Shown here piece after piece: positions 7,594 through 13,096 of a DNA stretch of 17,815 nt. The position numbers and the translations under genes were made by a program. Where the stretch lies: positions 1 through 17,815 of the forward strand of contig CANHUD010000019.1 of the NCBI GenBank assembly GCA_947463665.1. Reading direction: 5' to 3'. The stretch comes from Sphingobacteriales bacterium (GTDB lineage Bacteria; Bacteroidota; Bacteroidia; Chitinophagales; Chitinophagaceae). The notes below the pieces were generated by a model. That model worked only from the letters and a program-made list of their open reading frames with translations. It ran no database searches and was not told the DNA's origin. Positions within the stretch are counted from its first letter, which is position 1; each line of letters begins with the position of its first letter.

Positions 7594-8415
7594 TTATCCG
7601 TTTTTCTGGAACGGTCGTTTCATCAGCGACAGAAAGTCTTCGTCTTTTTCATTCGGATAGTATCGATCGAGGCCATAGCGAATCTGGCCCGGGTTTAAGG
7701 TGCTGAAGGTTCCCAGCAGCCGGTCCCAGATGGAGAAGACCGCTCCATAGTTGGTGTCTGTATGTGGTTGTTTCCAGTGGTGATGGACTTTGTGCATATT
7801 GGGGGAAACCAGCACGTAACTGAGAAGTTTGTCTACAGATGCCGGAAGGGAAATATTGGCATGGGTAAAAGTGGTGAAGAATACCAGCAGTGTCTGGTAG
7901 ATCATAACGGCATACATGGGAACGCCGGCGACCAGAATACCTATAATGAAAAACAGTCCGCGGAATATACTTTCGAGCGGATGATGCCGAAGTCCGGTTG
8001 TTACATCCACATTGTTATCTGCATGATGGATAATATGGAATCTCCAGAATAGCGGAACCTTGTGTTCTACGATGTGTACCAGCCAGCCCCCGAAGAAATC
8101 CAGTACCAGTGCAGAGAGCATGATGGTCCATAACGTGTTGGCTTTTAACCAGTAAACCAGTCCGAAAGAATGTGCTTTTGTCCAGTCGGCAATCAGAAGA
8201 ATCACCGCGGCCAGCAGGGTGTGGATCACAAAATGCATGGCGGTGAATCCCACATTGACCAGTGCGTGGCGTGCTTTGTTTTTTTTATAGTTCATGGAGA
8301 TCAGCGGAATGGCTCCTTCCGCTATCCATAAGATCAGCATACCGCCAACAAAAAAGGAAAACCGTTGAAGAGGTCTGTTTTCCAGCCCATTAAAGAATTC
8401 CAGAAATGCATCCAT
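7594..8415 (-). CDS. Sterol desaturase / fatty acid hydroxylase family membrane protein
   Basis: This integral membrane di-iron enzyme of the fatty acid hydroxylase superfamily would hydroxylate or desaturate a lipid; the substrate is not predictable. Numbered from the ATG at 8415 (273 aa), the histidine clusters are HIVEH (114-118), HIIHH (127-131), HH (144-145), H185 and MHKVHHH (H208, H211-H213). Hydrophobic segments lie at about 19-36, 54-76, 93-114, 152-172 and about 165-180. The frame is open back to 8484, but that earlier ATG lies inside the dnaN terminator, so 8415 is the better start. It heads a run with kdsB, a ROK kinase and GH32, with gaps of 12, 11 and 28 bp. Proximity to kdsB suggests an envelope-lipid role, but that is only context. 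Confidence 0.88.
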   Translation of the reverse strand: MDAFLEFFNGLENRPLQRFSFFVGGMLILWIAEGAIPLISMNYKKNKARHALVNVGFTAMHFVIHTLLAAVILLIADWTKAHSFGLVYWLKANTLWTIMLSALVLDFFGGWLVHIVEHKVPLFWRFHIIHHADNNVDVTTGLRHHPLESIFRGLFFIIGILVAGVPMYAVMIYQTLLVFFTTFTHANISLPASVDKLLSYVLVSPNMHKVHHHWKQPHTDTNYGAVFSIWDRLLGTFSTLNPGQIRYGLDRYYPNEKDEDFLSLMKRPFQKNG

Positions 8416-8431
8416 ACGATCAGGTTTAGAA

Positions 8432-8463
8432 AGGGAAATTACATTTCCCTGCTGACATAACAA
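8432..8463 (-). promoter_or_regulatory. Likely promoter with palindrome, sterol desaturase-kdsB-ROK-GH32 run
   Basis: Reading the minus strand, TTG (8463-8461) is followed after 19 bp by TAATTTCC (8441-8434), a partial match to TAnnTTTG. An 8-bp inverted repeat with a 3-bp centre (AGGGAAAT at 8432-8439, ATTTCCCT at 8443-8450) covers the -7 element and could be an operator. It lies about 18 bp upstream of the ATG at 8415. Confidence 0.45.
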
Positions 8464-8471
8464 CGCGCAAT

Positions 8472-8504
8472 AAAAAAGGATCACGTCTACAGAGGTGATC
8501 CTTT
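8472..8504 (-). terminator. Rho-independent terminator of dnaN
   Basis: A perfect 10-bp stem (AAAGGATCAC at 8475-8484 with its complement at 8495-8504) has a 10-nt loop. On the minus strand it ends in a run of T from 8477 to 8472. It lies 21 bp beyond the dnaN stop and shows that the desaturase run needs its own promoter. Confidence 0.82.
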
Positions 8505-8525
8505 AAACAAAAAAGCTTAGTGGGT

Positions 8526-9641
8526 TTACTGATTGAGCATCAGCGGCATGACCAGCATCAGCAGGTCTTCGTTATCATCCTGCTCGGCGGGTCTAATAAT
8601 ACCGGCTTTGGTTGGAGTTGAAAGTTCCATGCGAACTTCATCGCTTTCTGTGGCAGACATCATTTCGATCAGGAAACGGGCGTTGAAAGCGATTTGCATG
8701 TTTTCTCCATCGTACTGGCATTTCATCCGCTCGTTTCCTTCAAAACTGAAATCCACATCCTGAGCGGTGAGCTGCAATTCAGAGCCTGATATGGCAAGCG
8801 CCACCTGGTTGGTGCTTTTGTTACTGAAGATACTTACACGGCGAAGGGCACTTTGAAATTCAGTGCGCACCAGCGTCATTTTATATGGGTTATCGGTAGG
8901 TATTACCACCCGATAATCCGGGAAGCGGGCGTCGATGAGTCGGCAGACCAGCTGGGTAGAGCCATGGTCTACAAAAAGATGATTTCCGCTGTAGGAAACA
9001 TTGAGTACATCATCATTATCCGGAAGTGAACTTTTCAGCAGGTTAAGTGGCTTTTTGGGTACGATGAAGGTGTCTGTCTTGGGGCAGCTAACATCCGTAC
9101 GTTTGTATTTAACCAGACGATGGGCATCTGTGGCAACTGTAGTAAGGCCCTGGCTGTCGAGCTCAAAGAAAACACCTGTCATGGCCGGACGAAGATCATC
9201 ATTGCTTACTGCAAACAGGGTTTTGTTTATGGCTGTAAGCAGGGCAGAGGAGGTCATCGTAAAAGAGGTAGTTACATCGGCAGATGGTTCTTTGGGGAAA
9301 TTTTCAGGATTTTCTCCCATGACCTTGTATTTCCCGTTGTCGCTGGTGATTTCAACGGCGAAATTCTTATCGATGTTAAAAGTCAGCGGCTGATCCGGGA
9401 GATTTTTTAATGAATCCATCAGAATCTTTGCGGGGATACACACTTTGCCACTGTCCTTCGCTTCAATGTCCATGTGGATTTTCATGACTGTTTCCAGGTC
9501 GGTGGCAACAACGGTAAGCCTGTTTTTCTCGATCTCGAATAGAAAATCTTCCAGAATAGGCAGAACCGTATTGGCGTTGATGACTCCGTTGATCTGTTGT
9601 AATTGCTTGAGCAACGCGGATGCAGAAACGATGAACTTCAT
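8526..9641 (-). CDS. dnaN: DNA polymerase III beta subunit (sliding clamp)
   Basis: DnaN forms the ring-shaped homodimer that tethers the replicative polymerase to DNA. It also recruits other replication and repair proteins. The 371-aa protein starts MKFIVSASALLKQLQQINGVI. It contains ATDLET and ATDAHRL motifs of successive clamp domains, and ends in MLVMPLMLNQ, the usual C-terminal shape of bacterial clamps. The length is standard for three tandem clamp domains. It is flanked by its own -7 element and a strong terminator, so it appears monocistronic. dnaA, recF and gyrB, classic partners in other phyla, are absent from the window. recX starts divergently 234 bp upstream. Confidence 0.98.
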   Translation of the reverse strand: MKFIVSASALLKQLQQINGVINANTVLPILEDFLFEIEKNRLTVVATDLETVMKIHMDIEAKDSGKVCIPAKILMDSLKNLPDQPLTFNIDKNFAVEITSDNGKYKVMGENPENFPKEPSADVTTSFTMTSSALLTAINKTLFAVSNDDLRPAMTGVFFELDSQGLTTVATDAHRLVKYKRTDVSCPKTDTFIVPKKPLNLLKSSLPDNDDVLNVSYSGNHLFVDHGSTQLVCRLIDARFPDYRVVIPTDNPYKMTLVRTEFQSALRRVSIFSNKSTNQVALAISGSELQLTAQDVDFSFEGNERMKCQYDGENMQIAFNARFLIEMMSATESDEVRMELSTPTKAGIIRPAEQDDNEDLLMLVMPLMLNQ

Positions 9642-9658
9642 GAAGTCTAGGTTTGCCG

Positions 9659-9666
9659 CAAATATA
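9659..9666 (-). promoter_or_regulatory. -7 element of the dnaN promoter
   Basis: The minus strand reads TATATTTG here, a full match to TAnnTTTG. It would start transcription near 9655, about 14 nt before the dnaN ATG. No good -33 TTTG is seen at the expected distance. Confidence 0.55.
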
Positions 9667-9806
9667 AGGGCGCAAAAACTATTAAGCAGGAGGTTTTACG
9701 CACATTTTACCGTTGTTTTCTCCTGCCGGACAAAAAGCATGTTTTAAATGGTTAAAAAACAGCCTTTCGGCCGATTATTCACGCACCTGAAATCCGGTGC
9801 TATGTT

Positions 9807-9814
9807 TATCTTTA
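9807..9814 (+). promoter_or_regulatory. Possible -7 element for recX
   Basis: TATCTTTA differs from TAnnTTTG only at the last base. It lies 61 bp before the recX ATG. No convincing -33 element is present, so this is a weak call. The rest of the 234-bp dnaN-recX gap shows nothing else I can name. Confidence 0.3.
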
Positions 9815-9875
9815 GCCTCTTTTTCAGCGGCAACTTCCAAACGTTGAAGCGGATGATAACCGGTAAAAGGATTGT

Positions 9876-10364
9876 ATGGAAAAGAAACGATTGGGACCAG
9901 AGGCGGCGTTACAGAAGCTCAGGCATTATTGTGCTTATCAGGACAGGTGCCACCGGGAGGTTAAGGAAAAACTATTCAGTTACGGAATTTACGGCGCAGA
10001 CGCAGAAAATTTGATTTCGAAGTTAATTGAGGATGATTTTCTCAACGAAGAAAGATATGCCCGTAGTTATGCAAGAGGACATTTCCGTATGCGTCAGTGG
10101 GGCAGGACAAGGATTACCTATGAATTAAAGCAGAAAGGCATCAGCGCCTACTGTATTCAAAAGGCCATGACAGAAATTTCGGAAGACAGCTATCTGGACA
10201 CCCTGCATTCGCTCATTAAGAAAAAGGCAGAGACTGTAGGCGAATTTGAAAAAACCTACATAAAGCGGCAAAAAATCGCCGCTTTCATTATTCAAAAAGG
10301 GTATGAGTCCCAACTGGTCCAGCAGGAACTGAGTCAGTTTTTGAAGGAAGAATCGGAAAAATAA
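9876..10364 (+). CDS. recX: Regulatory protein RecX
   Basis: RecX binds RecA filaments and limits their growth, tuning recombination and the SOS response in the cytoplasm. The 162-aa protein is all-helical with the three-helix repeats typical of the family. An N-terminal segment (ALQKLRHYCAYQDRCHREVKEKL) leads into the hallmark stretch LIEDDFLNEERYARSYARGHFRMRQWGRTRITYELKQKGIS (about 51-91). A weaker third repeat (AAFIIQKGYESQLVQQEL) closes it. The length is within the normal range. recA is not in the window. The nitrilase gene follows 13 bp after the stop with its own strong ribosome binding site, so the two are probably cotranscribed. Confidence 0.93.
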   Translation: MEKKRLGPEAALQKLRHYCAYQDRCHREVKEKLFSYGIYGADAENLISKLIEDDFLNEERYARSYARGHFRMRQWGRTRITYELKQKGISAYCIQKAMTEISEDSYLDTLHSLIKKKAETVGEFEKTYIKRQKIAAFIIQKGYESQLVQQELSQFLKEESEK

Positions 10365-10365
10365 G

Positions 10366-10371
10366 AAGGAG
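10366..10371 (+). promoter_or_regulatory. Strong Shine-Dalgarno site of the nitrilase gene
   Basis: AAGGAG sits 6 nt before the ATG at 10378. This is unusual here because most genes in the window lack a recognisable ribosome binding site. It supports efficient internal initiation after recX. Confidence 0.6.
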
Positions 10372-10377
10372 TAGTAT

Positions 10378-11220
10378 ATGTCCACTTTATCAGTAACCAT
10401 TGTACAGTCGGATCTGGCTTGGGAAGACCGGCAGGCAAATCTTCAGTCGTTTGGCCGGCAGATTGAATCGCTGGAGGGCGCTGAGGTGGTGATATTGCCG
10501 GAAATGTTTTCAACAGGGTTTAGTATGCGTCCGGAAGCGCTTGCAGAGCGGATGGATGGGCCAACGGTTGGCTGGATGCGGGACATGGCGAAGAAGAAGC
10601 GAATAGTGCTGACGGGCAGTCTGATCATTGAGGAAGACGGGCGCTATTTTAACCGGTTGATCTGGATGTTGCCGAATGGGGAGCTGGGATATTACGATAA
10701 GCGGCATTTGTTTGCATTTGCGGGTGAGGACCAGCGGTATACTGCTGGGGGGCGCCGGCTTATTGCTTCGGTGAAAGGGTGGCGCGTGAATCTGCAGATC
10801 TGTTATGATCTGCGTTTTCCGGTTTGGGCACGTCAGAAGAACGAGCCGTCATTGATGGAAGATGAAGAGGATTTTGGAGGACCATTGTACGCGCCATCAT
10901 CGCCGGCGGAGTCGGAATACGATGTGCTGGTGTATGTGGCCAACTGGCCTGAACGGAGGGCACATGCCTGGAAAATATTGTTACAGGCAAGAGCCATTGA
11001 GAACCAGTGTTATGTGGTTGGAGTGAACCGGGTGGGAGAAGACGGGAATGGCATCCGGCATTCCGGCGACAGCATGCTGGTGGGCCCCCTGGGGGAGATT
11101 CTTTTTACCCGATCAGGTGAAGCTGTTGTCCATACCCATCTGCTCGAAAAATCTCATCTGGAGGAGGTTCGGAGCAAACTGCCGTTTCTTCGGGACGGAG
11201 ATTCCTTTATGTTGTTTTAA
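10378..11220 (+). CDS. Nitrilase-superfamily omega-amidase (YafV/Nit2-like)
   Basis: This 280-aa carbon-nitrogen hydrolase probably hydrolyses alpha-ketoglutaramate or alpha-ketosuccinamate, cleaning up the products of glutamine transamination. The catalytic triad is visible: E42 in LPEMFSTGF, K108 in YYDKRHLF and C142 in LQICYDLRFP. A further family block is VYVANWPERRAHAWKILLQARAIENQCYVVGVNRVG (185-220). Residues about 156-179 (acidic, then proline-rich) form an insertion between RFPVWARQ and YDVLVYVANWP that I do not recall in YafV relatives, where these blocks nearly abut. The gene follows recX closely and its last 14 bp overlap the convergent thiL gene, leaving no room for a terminator. 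Superfamily membership is certain; the substrate is inferred from the YafV-like motifs. Confidence 0.9.
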   Translation: MSTLSVTIVQSDLAWEDRQANLQSFGRQIESLEGAEVVILPEMFSTGFSMRPEALAERMDGPTVGWMRDMAKKKRIVLTGSLIIEEDGRYFNRLIWMLPNGELGYYDKRHLFAFAGEDQRYTAGGRRLIASVKGWRVNLQICYDLRFPVWARQKNEPSLMEDEEDFGGPLYAPSSPAESEYDVLVYVANWPERRAHAWKILLQARAIENQCYVVGVNRVGEDGNGIRHSGDSMLVGPLGEILFTRSGEAVVHTHLLEKSHLEEVRSKLPFLRDGDSFMLF

Positions 11221-12241
11221 AGGCGTTCCATCCCTGGGCCGTTATTTCGTGTTTATTGCCTCCTTTTGTTACGATCATGGGTTTTAGGGAGGCATCTGTG
11301 ATATAACCGATTACACTTATTTGTTCGTTCAGTGTGATTTTTTCGTAATCATCCTGTTTGAGGGTGAAGAGCAGTTCATAGTCTTCACCGCCACTCAGGG
11401 CAAGAGCCGTAGGATCAAGTTCAAATTTATAAGCGGCCAGTCTGCTGGCTTCACTGATCGGGAGTTTGTCTTCGTGAATTACGGCACTGACACCACTTTG
11501 TGAGCAAATGTGCAGGATCTCGGAGCTCAGTCCATCGCTGATATCCATCATTGAGGTAGGAAGGATGTTCTGTTGTTCAAAGAATTCAATGATGTCTTTT
11601 CTTGCTTCCGGTTTGAGCAGTCGGCGGATTACGTAATCTTCTCCTTCCAGATCCGGCTGGATATTCGGATTTTCCAGGTAGATCTTTTTTTCTCTTTCCA
11701 GAAAAACAAGTCCCAGATAGGCGGCACCCAGATCACCGGAACAGCAGAGCAGGTCACCTTTTTGGGCGCCGCTTCTTTTAACTACTTTATCCGGCTGTAT
11801 TTCTCCAATAGCCGTAACCGAAATGATGAAACCCTTTTGGGAGGAAGACGTATCTCCTCCTATTAGATCAACACCGTATCGGTCGCAGGCTGCGTAAACT
11901 CCTTCGTAGAATTCTTCGAGGGCTTCTACACTGAAACGGTTGCTAATGCCTATGCTGAGCGTAATCTGTGTAGGTGTTGCGTTCATGGCGTATACATCCG
12001 ACAGGTTCACTACAACGGATTTGTATCCGAGGTGTTTAAGCGGCGTGTACATCAGGTCGAAATGTACTCCTTCAATCAGCAAATCAGTGGTTATGACCGT
12101 TTGCCGCCCCAGATGATCTATTACAGCAGCATCGTCACCTACTCCCAGAATGGAGGAGGCGTTTTGAAATTCGATGTTTCTGGTCAGGTGTCGGATCAGT
12201 CCGAATTCACCATAGGTTGAGATTTCAGTACGTTCTGCCAT
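11207..12241 (-). CDS. thiL: Thiamine-monophosphate kinase ThiL
   Basis: ThiL phosphorylates thiamine monophosphate to the active cofactor thiamine diphosphate, the last step of thiamine synthesis, in the cytoplasm. The 344-aa protein shows the magnesium-binding aspartates in the family order: GVGDDAAV (D36, D37), TTDLLIEGVHF (D53), NLSDVYAMNA (D82) and LIGGDTSSS (D130). MMDISDGLSSE and LSGGEDYELLF in the C-terminal half are also typical. The length is normal. The start ATG shares its A with the TGA stop of the upstream phosphatase gene, so translation is likely coupled. The 3' end overlaps the convergent nitrilase gene by 14 bp. No other thiamine genes are near. Confidence 0.96.
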   Translation of the reverse strand: MAERTEISTYGEFGLIRHLTRNIEFQNASSILGVGDDAAVIDHLGRQTVITTDLLIEGVHFDLMYTPLKHLGYKSVVVNLSDVYAMNATPTQITLSIGISNRFSVEALEEFYEGVYAACDRYGVDLIGGDTSSSQKGFIISVTAIGEIQPDKVVKRSGAQKGDLLCCSGDLGAAYLGLVFLEREKKIYLENPNIQPDLEGEDYVIRRLLKPEARKDIIEFFEQQNILPTSMMDISDGLSSEILHICSQSGVSAVIHEDKLPISEASRLAAYKFELDPTALALSGGEDYELLFTLKQDDYEKITLNEQISVIGYITDASLKPMIVTKGGNKHEITAQGWNAFKTT

Positions 12242-13014
12242 CAGATTTTATTTTGAATCCAGCGGATTAGTTCATCGTGTATGCAGCCATTCGAAGCAAT
12301 AATGGCGGGTTGGTAGGGCGAGTAGGTATTGCCATTGAAATCCGTAACTTTTCCACCTGCTTCCTGCACCATCAGAAAACCGGCCGCACTATCCCAGGCA
12401 TTGAGTTTGTGTTCATAATAGCCATCAAACCGGCCACAGGCCACCCAGCAGAGATCAATGGCTGCAGAGCCCAGCCGGCGTACCGGTATGCCGGCGCGGA
12501 TGAACCGGCTGAATGTATCGAGGGGGCCGTTTTCTTCATTCAGGTAGGTGTAGGGGAATCCGGTTACAAGGAACGCCTGCTGTACCTGTGTTTTGGCAGA
12601 TACCGAAATGGGCTGATCATTGAGTGTGGCACCCTTTCCTTTTTCAGCGAAGAAGAATTCGTTCAAAAAAGGATTAAAAACTGCTCCCATCAGCATCTGG
12701 CCATCTTTTTCAACCGCTATGCTTACACAGGAAAGCGGCAGTCCGTTCGCAAAATTTACGGTACCATCGATGGGATCAATGATCCATTTGTATGCAGAAG
12801 CTGTTGGAAGATCTCCGGATTCTTCCGTAAGGATGTAATGATCCGGAAAAGAAGCACGGATGATGTCGATGATACATTTTTCCGAGGCATGGTCTACTTC
12901 TGTGACCAGGTTGTTGATGCCGTCTTTATGGCTGATGGAAAAGGTTTTGGAGGATAAGTCTTTCATCAGCTGTCCGCTTTCACGGGCAGCTCGAAGGAGC
13001 ACTGATTTGATCAT
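12241..13014 (-). CDS. Inositol monophosphatase family phosphatase (SuhB-like)
   Basis: This 257-aa (from the ATG at 13014) magnesium-dependent sugar-phosphate phosphatase has all metal-site motifs: EES at about 64-66, DPIDGT at 80-85 and WDSAAG at 207-212. The reading frame extends upstream to 13119, but that stretch runs across the repeats and the opposing promoter. MIKSVLLRAARESGQL is the family-like N terminus. The -7 element ends 4 bp before the ATG, so the mRNA may be leaderless. Members act on inositol phosphates, nucleotides such as PAP, or histidinol phosphate; the substrate here is not resolvable. It is coupled to thiL by a 1-base stop/start overlap. Confidence 0.9.
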   Translation of the reverse strand: MIKSVLLRAARESGQLMKDLSSKTFSISHKDGINNLVTEVDHASEKCIIDIIRASFPDHYILTEESGDLPTASAYKWIIDPIDGTVNFANGLPLSCVSIAVEKDGQMLMGAVFNPFLNEFFFAEKGKGATLNDQPISVSAKTQVQQAFLVTGFPYTYLNEENGPLDTFSRFIRAGIPVRRLGSAAIDLCWVACGRFDGYYEHKLNAWDSAAGFLMVQEAGGKVTDFNGNTYSPYQPAIIASNGCIHDELIRWIQNKI

Positions 13015-13018
13015 CTGA

Positions 13019-13026
13019 CAAAGGTA
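13019..13026 (-). promoter_or_regulatory. -7 element of the phosphatase-thiL promoter
   Basis: The minus strand reads TACCTTTG, a full match to TAnnTTTG, only 4 bp from the ATG at 13014. Transcription would start at or next to the start codon. No TTTG lies 19 bp upstream; the tandem repeat lies in the -20 to -40 region instead. Confidence 0.55.
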
Positions 13027-13032
13027 CGAATC

Positions 13033-13060
13033 TACCTCCAAGGTCTGTACCTCCAAGGTC
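13033..13060. repeat. Tandem 13-bp direct repeat between divergent promoters
   Basis: TACCTCCAAGGTC occurs at 13033-13045 and, without any mismatch, at 13048-13060, a 15-bp period. Each copy contains the small inverted repeat ACCT-CCA-AGGT. The pair lies between the -7 elements of the two divergent genes and could be an operator acting on both. Confidence 0.6.
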
Positions 13061-13074
13061 GGATAGAGATTCCT

Positions 13075-13082
13075 TATTTTTG
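13075..13082 (+). promoter_or_regulatory. -7 element of the glycosyltransferase promoter
   Basis: TATTTTTG matches TAnnTTTG fully. Transcription would begin near 13086, which is downstream of the GTG at 13082 and about 11 nt before the TTG at 13097. It therefore favours the later start codon. No -33 TTTG is present at the usual spacing. Confidence 0.5.
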
Positions 13083-13096
13083 TGGAAATCCGCCGT

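Noticed and set aside
9748..10014. 88-codon plus-strand frame starting before recX
   Set aside because: It overlaps recX in another frame and has no family features; recX motifs are unambiguous.
11085..11097. GC-rich palindrome CCCCCTGGGGG
   Set aside because: It is inside the nitrilase coding region (GPLGE codons), with no T run; a coincidence of codon use.
12277..12957. 226-codon open frame on the plus strand
   Set aside because: It is antisense to the phosphatase gene, whose metal-site motifs are clear; the translation has no recognisable domain.
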